Shown here in pieces: positions 8,647 to 17,197 of a stretch of 64,000 bases of DNA. The notes beneath the pieces were generated by a model. That model made no database searches and was not told where the DNA came from. It was given only the letters and a program-made list of their open reading frames with translations. Where the stretch lies: assembly GCF_003853645.1 (NCBI RefSeq), contig NZ_QTPO01000026.1, positions 46,753 to 110,752 on the forward strand. Reading direction: 5' to 3'. Positions within the stretch are counted from its first letter, which is position 1; each line of letters begins with the position of its first letter. Source of the stretch: Burkholderia sp. Bp9143. Lineage in GTDB: Bacteria > Pseudomonadota > Gammaproteobacteria > Burkholderiales > Burkholderiaceae. Position numbers and translations under genes: made by a program.

Positions 8647-8832
8647 GTCGCCTCCAGTTGGGATTCACGTTATGTGGGGCGACTGTAGTTCGACAATAAA
8701 TCCGATCAGCACCCGGACCGGCAACGCGTGCGTGCCGATTCGGGATATTGGAAAACCGCCTGAAAGGCACTTGCGGCGCACACCATCCGACCCCTCCAAA
8801 ACCCCCGGAGGAATAGCGCTCATCCGTATTGC

Positions 8833-8850
8833 ACCGACCGCTCGGTCGGT
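8833..8850. promoter_or_regulatory. Perfect palindrome between aauB and the AraC gene
   Basis: ACCGACCG-CT-CGGTCGGT, two 8-base arms with a 2-base centre, 38 bases before the AraC start and followed by TTTAATC. The ACCG..CGGT form recalls TetR-family operators, but it could also act as a hairpin. No TetR gene is nearby. Confidence 0.4.
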
Positions 8851-8887
8851 TTAATCTTGCGCGGTCCGAACGACCGCCGGAGGCGCC

Positions 8888-9850
8888 GTGCTCGTGTTTC
8901 ACCAGATGTTCGACGACGCAGACCGGCATGCCGAGGCGCTGCGCGGCTGGGATCAGCGTTACGACCAGATCGGCTCCGGCTCGTATCGCAGCGCGGTCAA
9001 GCACGTGGAGCTCGACGGCGTGCAGCTATTCCAGGAAGCGGCGAACGTGCGCATCATCCAGCGCGGGCGCCTGCCGCCCGGCCATACGATATTCGGGATG
9101 CCGCTCACCGGCTCGGGCACCTTCGCATTCGGCGATGCGCGCATCGAGCGCGGCACGATCGTGATGGCGCGCGGCGGCGCGCCTTTCGAACTGCATTCAC
9201 CCGACGACATGTCGTTGATCGGCGTGGTCGTCGATCCCGAGCTGATGCAGCAGATCGAGGATGTCGCCGACGTCCGGCTCGACGAGCGCGCGCTGCGGCG
9301 CGGCGTCGTCGATGTGCCGGTCGCCGCGCGCGAACGCGCGAGCCTGCAGTTCGCGACACTGCTCGAACGCGTGCTGTCGGCACCCGACCGATTCGACGCG
9401 GCGCGTGCGCAGTCCGAGTTGCGCGGCGATGTCGCCAACGTGCTCATCGATCTCCTCACCTACCGGATGCCCGAGCCGCCGAACCGCCTCACGCATGCGT
9501 GCCACGCCGACATCGTGCGGCGCGTGCACGACTACGTGATCGAGCACCCGGAGGCGCCCGTCGACATCCTGAGCCTGTGCACGCAGCTGCGCGTGAGCCG
9601 GCGCACGATGCAGAACAGCTTCCAGTCGGTCGCGCAGACCGGTCCGCTGAACTACACACGCTCGCTGCGCCTCGCGCAGGTGCGACGCCTCCTGCTCGAC
9701 ACGCGGCAGTCCGACCTGCCGATCAGCGAGGCGGCCGCGCGCTGGGGCTTCATCCATCTCGGGCATTTCGCGAACGCGTACAAGGCCCAGTTCGGCGAAC
9801 TGCCTTCGACGACGGCGCGCCGGACGGTGCGCGGCGCAAAAACGCGCTGA
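8888..9850 (+). CDS. AraC-family regulator, probable activator of the aau operon
   Basis: A 320-residue regulator. The C-terminal part (about 215-310) is an AraC-type double helix-turn-helix (LRVSRRTMQNSFQ and later ISEAAARWGFIHLGHFANAYK). The N-terminal 200 residues have the cupin-like strands of EutR/FeaR-type proteins. It is transcribed away from aauB. By analogy with AraC activators beside amine oxidase genes it probably responds to an amine or its product; this is an inference from position. Confidence 0.85.
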   Translation: MLVFHQMFDDADRHAEALRGWDQRYDQIGSGSYRSAVKHVELDGVQLFQEAANVRIIQRGRLPPGHTIFGMPLTGSGTFAFGDARIERGTIVMARGGAPFELHSPDDMSLIGVVVDPELMQQIEDVADVRLDERALRRGVVDVPVAARERASLQFATLLERVLSAPDRFDAARAQSELRGDVANVLIDLLTYRMPEPPNRLTHACHADIVRRVHDYVIEHPEAPVDILSLCTQLRVSRRTMQNSFQSVAQTGPLNYTRSLRLAQVRRLLLDTRQSDLPISEAAARWGFIHLGHFANAYKAQFGELPSTTARRTVRGAKTR

Positions 9851-9986
9851 GCGCCGGCAAAACCCGCCATAATCCGTTGTTGAACGTTCGGCTCCCGCGA
9901 GCCGGACGCGGTGTGCGCGTGCCGGCCCGCTCGCCGCGCCGCGTCGCTCAGTACGTGACGACCACCCGATTCCACCTCACGCCCCG

Positions 9987-10931
9987 ATGCCAGAGGATTT
10001 CCACTTCCTGTTGCTGCCCGGCTTCTCCGCACTCGGCTTCATGTCGGCGGTCGAACCGTTGCGCGTCGCGAACCGCTTTCGCACCGAGCTGTACCGCTGG
10101 CACGTGATCAGCGCGGACGGCGCGCCCGTCGCCGCGAGCAACGGCATCCCGGTCGCGGCCGAAGCCGCGTGCGCGGACGTCGCGCAGGTCGAGACCGTGT
10201 TCGTCGTCGCCGGCTTCGACCCGCTCGTGTGCTACGACCGCGCGCTCGGCGACTGGCTTCGCCGCCAGAACCGGCACGGCGCGACGCTCGGCGGCATCGA
10301 CACAGGCAGCTTCGTGCTCGCGGAAGCCGGGCTGTTCGACGCGTCGCAAACGCTCACGTTGCACTGGGAAGCGCTCGCCGCGTTCCGCGAACGCTACCCG
10401 GGCCTGAACGCGACGCAGGAACTGTTCGAGATCGATGACCGGCGCATCACCTGCGCGGGCGGCACCGCATCGATCGACATGATGCTCGACCTGATCGGCC
10501 GGCGGCACGGCGCCGATCTCGCGGCGGCGATCTCCGAGCAGTTCGTCGTCAGCCGCATCCGGCAGCGTTCGGACAGCCAGCGGCTCGAGATCGCCGCGCG
10601 CTACGGCGTGCACAACCGCAAGCTGATCCAGGTGATCGGCACGATGCAGCGGCACATGGAGACCCCGCTCGGCTCCGACGCACTCGCGCAGGAGGTATCG
10701 ATCACGCGGCGTCAGCTCGAACGTCTGTTCAGCGCGACGCTGAACGACACGCCGACGCGCTTCTACCTGAACCTGCGTCTCGATCGCGCACGCGAGCTGC
10801 TGCAGCAGACCGACATGAGCATCACGGCAGTGTGCGTCGCGTGCGGCTTCGAATCGCCGTCGCATTTCTCGCGCACGTATCGCTCGCGTTTCGGCGTGAG
10901 CCCGCGCAGCGACCGCCGCGCGACGCACTGA
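9987..10931 (+). CDS. GlxA-family regulator (DJ-1/GATase1 domain plus AraC HTH)
   Basis: A 314-residue protein of the GbdR/CdhR/ArgR type: residues about 5-170 form a DJ-1/PfpI-like ligand-binding domain (LLLPGFSALGF, GGIDTGSFVLAEAG, ITCAGGTASIDMML) without a catalytic Cys at the elbow (IDTGS). Residues about 215-312 form an AraC helix-turn-helix. It is a paralogue of the GbdR gene at 41521. It follows the other AraC gene by 136 bp with no obvious target beside it. Its ligand is unknown; trimethylammonium compounds or basic amino acids are the usual classes. Confidence 0.85.
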   Translation: MPEDFHFLLLPGFSALGFMSAVEPLRVANRFRTELYRWHVISADGAPVAASNGIPVAAEAACADVAQVETVFVVAGFDPLVCYDRALGDWLRRQNRHGATLGGIDTGSFVLAEAGLFDASQTLTLHWEALAAFRERYPGLNATQELFEIDDRRITCAGGTASIDMMLDLIGRRHGADLAAAISEQFVVSRIRQRSDSQRLEIAARYGVHNRKLIQVIGTMQRHMETPLGSDALAQEVSITRRQLERLFSATLNDTPTRFYLNLRLDRARELLQQTDMSITAVCVACGFESPSHFSRTYRSRFGVSPRSDRRATH

Positions 10932-11049
10932 ACGGCGCCGCTTTTGCGTACAATCCGGCGCGCTATTGCGCGCTCCGGCAGCGTTTCCCGCCATTCGTTC
11001 AACAATGACGACCATTGATCGACGGACCGAAGCGGCCGTCGAAAATAAA

Positions 11050-11078
11050 TTGCAAAGTTTCCGAAAATGTTCTGTAAC
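11050..11078 (+). promoter_or_regulatory. Candidate sigma-70 promoter upstream of the protease genes
   Basis: TTGCAA at 11050-11055 and TGTAAC at 11073-11078, 17 bases apart, in a locally AT-richer part of the 478-bp spacer before the ZmpB-like gene. It would leave a leader of over 300 bases. Confidence 0.4.
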
Positions 11079-11187
11079 ATACCTCGCAATTAGATAGGCA
11101 GCCCTAAGGAGATGAGAGCCCGGGCCCGACGCACGTCGCGCCACGCAGGCTGCCAACCGATATCAATGCCGATCCGAGGGGTATGAC

Positions 11188-11271
11188 ATGACGATGCTCG
11201 CTTCGCCGTCGCCGCACCTGCCTGCCGTTCGCTTCCCCGCCGCCTTTCCTTTCCGATTCGTTTCGACCTGA
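11188..11271 (+). CDS. Possible 27-codon leader ORF ahead of the protease gene
   Basis: ATG 11188 to TGA 11269-11271, with GAGGGG about 8 bases upstream, encodes a 27-residue peptide beginning MTMLASPSP and rich in Pro, Phe and Ala. It lies between the candidate promoter at 11050 and the protease start at 11410. It could be a leader peptide or chance; no conservation data are available here. Confidence 0.25.
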   Translation: MTMLASPSPHLPAVRFPAAFPFRFVST

Positions 11272-11409
11272 CGCTTAGTCGTCCTCAGTCAGTCGAATCT
11301 CCCAGCACCGCTTCGCCGCACCGGTTCCATCGAGCCGGCGCGCGGGCCGTGTCGTGCCTGCTCGCCACAAGCGCGCGGGCGTGTCCAACCGTTGAGATGA
11401 GGATCACGT

Positions 11410-13122
11410 ATGCAGACATCACGCAAAGCATTGCCGCTCGCCCTGGGTCTCGCGCTCGGTTTCGGCATCGTCGGCGGCAGCGCGGCCGATACCAAGGTCG
11501 CGAACCCGCAGGCGTCGAGCCTGCGCGAAAGCCTGACGCGCGGTGTGGCACCGGCCGCGGCCAAGGCCGATACCGCCGCGGGTCAATTCCGCGCCGACGG
11601 CGTCGCCGTCACGCTGTACAACCCTGCGTATCGCGCGAAGAAGGCGGCCGCCACACCCGCCGCCACCGCGCGCGATTTCGTCGCGTCGCAGGCCACGCAG
11701 CTCGGGCTCGACCCGGCCGCGCTGGCGAGCCTCGCGGTGACGTCGGAGCGCAACGACGCCGACTTCACCGTCGTGCGCTTCCAGCAGCAGGCGGCCGGGC
11801 TGCCCGTGTACGGCAGCGACATCGCGGTGACGGTCGCGAAGGACGGTCGCATCCTGTACGTCGCGAGCAACACGATCAACGGCGTGGTCGCCACCACGCG
11901 CAAGTCGCAGGCCGTCGACCAGCAACAGGCACTCGATCGCGCGCGCGCGTATCTCGGCGTCAGCGGCTTCACGAACCTCGGCGCACAGCTCGTCGCGTTC
12001 GTCGACAAGGCCGGCACGCATACCGCCTGGAAGGTGCGCGGCCGCCCGCAGGACGGCCCGAAGGGCGACTGGGAACTGCTGATCGACACGGGCAGCGGCG
12101 AAGTGCTGCGCGCCGAGGACAAGGCGTTCTATGCGACCGACGGCACCGGCTTCGTGTTCCGTCCGGATCCGCTGTCGCCGACGAAAAGCAGCTACGGCAG
12201 CACGGGCTACAAGGACAACAACGACGCCGATTCCACGCAGCTCTCGGCCGCGCGCGTGCGCGTGACGCTGAAGGAGCTCGCGCAGTCGGGTTCGCGCTAC
12301 GTGCTGTCGGGACCGTATGCGTCGTGCGTCGATTTCGATGCGCCGCGCGACAACGCATGCCCGTTGCAGGCGACGCCGGCGTTCGAGTTCGCGCGCGGCA
12401 ATCTGTACTTCGAGGCGGTGAACGTGTACTACCACATCGACACGTTCCTCCGTTACGTGAACCAGACGCTCGGCATCAAGGCGCTGCCGTACCAGTACAC
12501 GGGCGGCGTGCAGTACGACCCGCACGGCGAATCGGGCGACGACAACTCGTCGTACTCGTCGAGCAGCGGCCGGCTGACCTTCGGTCAGGGCGGCGTCGAC
12601 GATGCGGAAGATGCCGACGTCGTGATCCACGAACTCGGTCACGGCATCCACGACTGGGTCACCAACGGCGGCCTGTCGCAACAGGAAGGCCTGTCGGAAG
12701 GCACGGGCGATTATCTCGCCGCCGCGTACAGCCGCGACTTCAACCAGTGGAGCCCGTCGGACGCGCAGTATCACTGGGTCTACAACTGGGACGGCCACAA
12801 CGAATACTGGGGCGGCCGCGTGACGAACTGGAACGTCGGGCGCACGTATGCGCAGGCACGCGGCGCGGAGATCCACACCGCCGGCCAGTACTGGGCGTCG
12901 TGCAACCTCGTCGCACGCGACGCGATCGGCGCGCAGGCTATGGACAAGGCATTCCTGAAGGGGCTGTCGATGACCAACGGCTCGACGAACCAGAAGGCCG
13001 CCGCGCAAGCGGTGCTGACGGCCGCCGCCGCGCTCGGCTACAGCAGCGCGCAGCTCACGGCGATCGGCGATGCGTACAACAAGAGCTGCACCTACGGCGT
13101 GACCGTGCCACAGAAGTCCTGA
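11410..13122 (+). CDS. zmpB: Secreted zinc metalloprotease, ZmpB-like
   Basis: A 570-residue preproenzyme. The signal peptide covers residues 1-26 (ending GGSAADT), and the propeptide has an FTP-type domain (VVRFQQQAAGLPVYGSDI) near residue 120. The mature catalytic domain has the zinc motif HELGH at 407-411 and the third ligand Glu430 in LSEGTGD, the spacing of thermolysin-like peptidases. Length and layout match the Burkholderia cenocepacia protease ZmpB as I remember it. It is followed 80 bp later by a secreted aminopeptidase. The name is from recognition, not from a search. Confidence 0.82.
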   Translation: MQTSRKALPLALGLALGFGIVGGSAADTKVANPQASSLRESLTRGVAPAAAKADTAAGQFRADGVAVTLYNPAYRAKKAAATPAATARDFVASQATQLGLDPAALASLAVTSERNDADFTVVRFQQQAAGLPVYGSDIAVTVAKDGRILYVASNTINGVVATTRKSQAVDQQQALDRARAYLGVSGFTNLGAQLVAFVDKAGTHTAWKVRGRPQDGPKGDWELLIDTGSGEVLRAEDKAFYATDGTGFVFRPDPLSPTKSSYGSTGYKDNNDADSTQLSAARVRVTLKELAQSGSRYVLSGPYASCVDFDAPRDNACPLQATPAFEFARGNLYFEAVNVYYHIDTFLRYVNQTLGIKALPYQYTGGVQYDPHGESGDDNSSYSSSSGRLTFGQGGVDDAEDADVVIHELGHGIHDWVTNGGLSQQEGLSEGTGDYLAAAYSRDFNQWSPSDAQYHWVYNWDGHNEYWGGRVTNWNVGRTYAQARGAEIHTAGQYWASCNLVARDAIGAQAMDKAFLKGLSMTNGSTNQKAAAQAVLTAAAALGYSSAQLTAIGDAYNKSCTYGVTVPQKS

Positions 13123-13201
13123 TTCCGCAGCAGGCGAAGGGGCGTCGCACGACCTGCGGCGCGCCCGCTTCCTCGACATCGCTACCCTCACGAGATCGAA
13201 C

Positions 13202-14455
13202 ATGCCTACTCTGACATTGACCCGCCTGAGCGCCGCGCTGGGCGGCATGCTGCTGACCGCCGCCGCGCAGGCAACACCCGTGTGGATCACGCTCGGCGAT
13301 ACCGCGTTCAAGCAGCTTCAACGCATCGATGCAAGCACAACCGCGCAATACAGCACGACAGTCGACGCCGGCAAGACGGCCGACGGCGCCGTGCGCCGCG
13401 AGACCGTGCATGTCGTCGAGATCGACGATTCCCGGCTCGGCGAGCTGGCCCGCGCGGTGCACCATGCGCGCGGTCACGGGCCCGGCTACATCGTGCACGA
13501 GTCGTTCGACGACGCGCGCCAGGCGTTGCAGCCCGTACCCGCGACGGTCGCGAAACAGGCGGCCGCGCCGGTCTACACGGTGTCGAACGCGCCGCGGATC
13601 AAGACCTGGATCCAGCAACTTCAGGCCAGCAACATCGTCGGCACGATCACGTCGCTGTCCGGCTTCACGAACCGCTACTACACGACGTCGCACGGCGTCG
13701 CCGCGTCGGACTGGCTTGCCCTGCAATGGAAGCAGCTCGCCGGCTCGCGCACCGACATCGCGGTCGAGCAGTTCACGCATACGGGCTTTCCGCAGAAATC
13801 CGTGATCCTGACGATCCGCGGCGGCGATCCGACCGCGGGCACGGTCGTGCTCGGCGGCCACCTCGATTCGACGGTCGGCCGCACGACGGAAAACACGCGC
13901 TCGCCCGGCGCCGACGACGATGCGTCCGGCATCGCGAGCCTGACCGAAGCGCTGCGCGTGCTGCTCGCGAACGACTATCGACCGAAGCGGACGATCAAGT
14001 TCGTCGGCTACGCAGCCGAGGAAGCCGGCTTGCTCGGCTCGAAGGCGATCGCGAAGCAGTTCCGCGCGCAGAATGCGAACGTGGTCGGCGTGCTGCAGCT
14101 CGACATGACGAACTACAAGGGCGATCCGAAAGACATCTACCTGATCACCGACTACACGAACGCCGCGCAGAACACCTATCTGACGAACCTGGCGACGACC
14201 TACCTGCCGGAACTCGCGATCGGCACGTCGCAGTGCGGGTATGCGTGCTCGGATCACGCGTCGTGGAATGCGCAGGGTTATCCGGCATCGTTCCCGTTCG
14301 AGGCCGATCAGAACGACAGTCCGACTATCCATACCGTGAACGACACGCTGGAGAATTCGGATCGGCAGGCGAACCACGCGCTGAAGTTCGGCAAACTGGC
14401 GCTCGCCTATGCGGTCGATCTCGGCGGCGACGGCAGCGCGACCGTCAAGCACTGA
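13202..14455 (+). CDS. Secreted M28 aminopeptidase (leucyl aminopeptidase-like)
   Basis: A 417-residue protein with a signal peptide (cleavage near AQA-TP at residue 25), a propeptide and an M28 domain. The two-zinc site is visible as GGHLDS, GADDDASG, AAEEAGLLGS, LQLDMTNY and a late His in IHTVND, the order of Vibrio aminopeptidase Ap1. A Cys pair (SQCGYACSD) could form the same disulfide as in that family. It probably removes N-terminal residues from peptides made by the neighbouring ZmpB-like protease, to feed amino acid uptake. Confidence 0.88.
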   Translation: MPTLTLTRLSAALGGMLLTAAAQATPVWITLGDTAFKQLQRIDASTTAQYSTTVDAGKTADGAVRRETVHVVEIDDSRLGELARAVHHARGHGPGYIVHESFDDARQALQPVPATVAKQAAAPVYTVSNAPRIKTWIQQLQASNIVGTITSLSGFTNRYYTTSHGVAASDWLALQWKQLAGSRTDIAVEQFTHTGFPQKSVILTIRGGDPTAGTVVLGGHLDSTVGRTTENTRSPGADDDASGIASLTEALRVLLANDYRPKRTIKFVGYAAEEAGLLGSKAIAKQFRAQNANVVGVLQLDMTNYKGDPKDIYLITDYTNAAQNTYLTNLATTYLPELAIGTSQCGYACSDHASWNAQGYPASFPFEADQNDSPTIHTVNDTLENSDRQANHALKFGKLALAYAVDLGGDGSATVKH

Positions 14456-14579
14456 CCCGGCCTCGGCCGGTTCGAGCCGCACCGGGCGCGCGCGTCATGC
14501 GCGCCCGATACCGTTCGAGCGCGTTTCCGGTTCCGGATAGAATCGTCGCTCGATCACTTCCGCACCCCGGTGCACCGCC

Positions 14580-14942
14580 ATGACCGAACTCTCCCGCTCA
14601 ATCAGCGATCTCACGCCCGAGCGTGTCACGACCGCCTTCGACCTGGCCGGCCATACGACGGTCCGCTCGCTCGGCGTCGCACAGGGCATCATCGTGCGTT
14701 CGCGCTCGATCGTCGGCTCGTTCGGCGCGGCGCTGCAGACCCTCTTCGGCGGCAACATCACGCTCTATACGTCGCTGTGCGAAAAGGCACGCCAGCAGGC
14801 GTTCGACAAGATGCTCGCCGATGCGCGCAAGCTCGGCGCAAATGCGATCGTCGCGATGCACTACGACTCGACCGAGATCGGGTCGGGCGTCACGGAAGTC
14901 ATCTGCTACGGCACGGCCGTGCGCGTGACGCAGGATGCCTGA
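14580..14942 (+). CDS. YbjQ/UPF0145 family protein
   Basis: A 120-residue member of the YbjQ (DUF74, heavy-metal-binding-like) family: start with [18 protein letters not shown], the [13 protein letters not shown] segment, and the end [10 protein letters not shown]. Family proteins form a pentameric ring-like beta structure; the physiological role is not known. It converges with the MFS gene, with six bases between the stops. Confidence 0.88.
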   Translation: MTELSRSISDLTPERVTTAFDLAGHTTVRSLGVAQGIIVRSRSIVGSFGAALQTLFGGNITLYTSLCEKARQQAFDKMLADARKLGANAIVAMHYDSTEIGSGVTEVICYGTAVRVTQDA

Positions 14943-14948
14943 CGCGCA

Positions 14949-16199
14949 TCACACGTCGCGTTCGAGCGACTTCATGCTGGTCAGCTGAGGAAACAGCTTC
15001 ATCCACGTGAGCGCAACGGCGATCGTCGCCGCGCCGCCGACCACGATCGCCGCCGGCGCGCCCCACCATGCGGCCGTCACGCCCGATTCGAATTCGCCGA
15101 GCTGGTTCGACGTGCCGATGAACAGCGAATTGACCGCGCTCACGCGCCCGAGCATCTCGTCGGGCGTGCGCAGCTGTACGAGCGACAGGCGCACGACGAC
15201 GCTCACCACGTCCGACGCACCTAACGCCGCCAGCGCGACGAGCGACAGCGCAAAATTCCTCGACAGCCCGAACACGATGGTCGCGATGCCGAACGCGATC
15301 ACGCCGCCGAACATCGCGCGGCCCGGCCGCCCCTTCAACGGAAAACGCGTGAGCCACAGCGTGCCCGCGAGCGCGCCGACCGCCGGCGCCGCGCGCAATG
15401 CGCCGAGCCCCCACGGCCCGACCTGCAGGATGTCGCGTGCGTAGATCGGCAGCAGCGCGGTCGCGCCGCCGAACAGCACCGCGAACAGGTCGAGCGACAA
15501 CGCACCGAGGATCGACGGTTCGCGCCGGATGAACGCGATGCCCGAGAACACCGAACGCAGCGTGACCGGCTCGCGTGCCGGCGGCGCGCTGCGCAGCGGA
15601 ATCGTGCCGCTCAGCACCGCCGCGATCGCGAACGCGACCACGCTCGTGCCGAACGCAGCGGGCGCACCGATGCCATACAGCAGTCCGCCGAATGCGGGCC
15701 CGAGAATCTGCGCGGCCTGGTTCGCGGACGTCGACAGCGCGGTCGCGCGCGGCAGGTCGCTGCGCGGCACGACGGCCGGCAGCAGCGACGACACCGACGG
15801 CGATTCGAACGCGCGCGCGGTCCCGACGATCGCCGCGAGCGCATACACGCCCGGTGCGGTGAGCCCGCCTTTCGCCGCGCCGAACAGGAATACGCCGGCG
15901 GCCAACGCCTCGACGCCCTGGCAGATCGTCGCGATGCGCCGGCGGTCGTAGCGGTCGGCCACCTGCCCGACGACGAGCGTCAGCGCGAACATCGGCACGA
16001 ACTGCGCGAGCCCGACGAGACCGAGCGCGAACGCGCTGTGCGTGAGCGCATAGACATACCAGCCGATCGCGACCGACAGGATCTGGAACGCGAGCGACGA
16101 CATCACGCGCGTGCCCCAGAAGCGCTGGAACGGTGCGTGGCGAAACAGGTTGGCGGGTAACGGCGACGGCGAACTGGATTCGGGTAACGGGGTAGTCAT
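14949..16199 (-). CDS. MFS exporter (EntS/MFS_3-like)
   Basis: A 416-residue, twelve-helix major facilitator with the N-terminal FRHAPFQRFWGTRVMSSL start and the loop 2-3 motif VADRYDRRR, the pattern of the MFS_3 group that includes the enterobactin exporter EntS and macrolide pumps. No siderophore or antibiotic gene is beside it, so the substrate is unknown. It is transcribed singly, toward ybjQ. Confidence 0.85.
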   Translation of the reverse strand: MTTPLPESSSPSPLPANLFRHAPFQRFWGTRVMSSLAFQILSVAIGWYVYALTHSAFALGLVGLAQFVPMFALTLVVGQVADRYDRRRIATICQGVEALAAGVFLFGAAKGGLTAPGVYALAAIVGTARAFESPSVSSLLPAVVPRSDLPRATALSTSANQAAQILGPAFGGLLYGIGAPAAFGTSVVAFAIAAVLSGTIPLRSAPPAREPVTLRSVFSGIAFIRREPSILGALSLDLFAVLFGGATALLPIYARDILQVGPWGLGALRAAPAVGALAGTLWLTRFPLKGRPGRAMFGGVIAFGIATIVFGLSRNFALSLVALAALGASDVVSVVVRLSLVQLRTPDEMLGRVSAVNSLFIGTSNQLGEFESGVTAAWWGAPAAIVVGGAATIAVALTWMKLFPQLTSMKSLERDV

Positions 16200-16429
16200 C
16201 GGCGGGAAGGCGTCGGGGGCGGCCGATCGGCGGAGTGCGGGGCGCGCCAGATCGCGATGATATCGTCAACCGCCGGCACCCGGCACGGCGCGCAACGCTC
16301 ATTCGGCCAGCCCCGAATCCCGAATCGTGCACGACAGCACTACGCGGATGCCACCGGCAACGTGGCGTCAGCAGCCGGTTTCATGTTGACGCGTATGCGC
16401 GTTCGTACGCTGCCGCGGCACGCAGCGAT

Positions 16430-16888
16430 TCACAGCGGCAGGCTCGTCGAACGCTTGATTTCCTTCAGCGAAAACCCCGTATACATTTCCTTGATGTTGC
16501 CGAGCGTCCGAATTCGGTGCATCGCGAGCGAATGGAATGCCTCCATGTCGCGAACGACTACCTGAAGCAGGTAATCGTATTTGCCGGATACGTTGTGGCA
16601 CGCCACCACATTCGGCAGCGCCATCACGCCCGCCTCGAATGCGTGCATGGCCTTCTCGGAGTGGCTGTCGAGCATGATGTTGATGAAGGCGAAGAGTCCC
16701 AGCCCCAGTTCCTGCTGATTCAAGGCCGCGTGATAGCCCTGAATGACCTGTTTCTCCAGCCGCTTCACTCGCTTCCAGCAAGCGGGGGCCGACAAGCCGA
16801 TCCTCTCCGCGATTTCAGCGTTGGTCAGCCGCCCATCGACCTGCAGCAACTCCAGGATCTTTCGGTCGGTATCGTCCAGTTCCGTCAT
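16430..16888 (-). CDS. Lrp/AsnC-family regulator
   Basis: A 152-residue Lrp protein: helix-turn-helix at about 20-45 (NAEIAERIGLSAPACWKRVKRLE) and a C-terminal RAM ligand-binding domain with the NVSGKYDYLLQVVVRDM strand-turn-strand. ATG 16888 is chosen because the family starts at this MTELDDTDRKIL and GGAGAG precedes it; longer in-frame starts add an untypical tail. It is divergent from an amino-acid permease operon and probably controls it through the dyads at 16992-17075. Confidence 0.9.
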   Translation of the reverse strand: MTELDDTDRKILELLQVDGRLTNAEIAERIGLSAPACWKRVKRLEKQVIQGYHAALNQQELGLGLFAFINIMLDSHSEKAMHAFEAGVMALPNVVACHNVSGKYDYLLQVVVRDMEAFHSLAMHRIRTLGNIKEMYTGFSLKEIKRSTSLPL

Positions 16889-16991
16889 GTCCACTCTCCC
16901 CGTTGTTCTGCTTCGTCGAAGCATTCGCTCGTTCGCGCACCGAAGCGACGCGACACGCGTCACCCTGCGACTGATTCGCAGCCATCGCGCC

Positions 16992-17075
16992 TTGGTTAAT
17001 TATATTCGTCACATACATCACAACTGTTATCAGGAAGAAATCTTCTTAACCGAATCATCGACGATCATTAACCAA
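16992..17075. promoter_or_regulatory. Lrp-type operator region with TTGGTTAAT/ATTAACCAA dyad
   Basis: TTGGTTAAT at 16992-17000 is exactly matched by ATTAACCAA at 17067-17075, and a third half-site TTAACC lies at 17046-17051. Centres are spaced about 51 and 21 bases, close to whole helical turns. The stretch is AT-rich and is the promoter region shared by the divergent lrp-type and permease genes. Confidence 0.5.
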
Positions 17076-17197
17076 ACAATGACGGGCGGATCGGCATCGA
17101 GTTGCCGGCCGAGGCGGTCGATCCGCGCCTGCGATGTCTGAAAGGCGGCGTTCACGAAAGGCGCCGCCAGCCCATATACAAGAAATGGAGGAGCTGG

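Noticed and set aside
17102..17197. Extended N-terminus of the permease
   Set aside because: Basic, unlike the family; ATG 17198 has a strong GGAGGA site.
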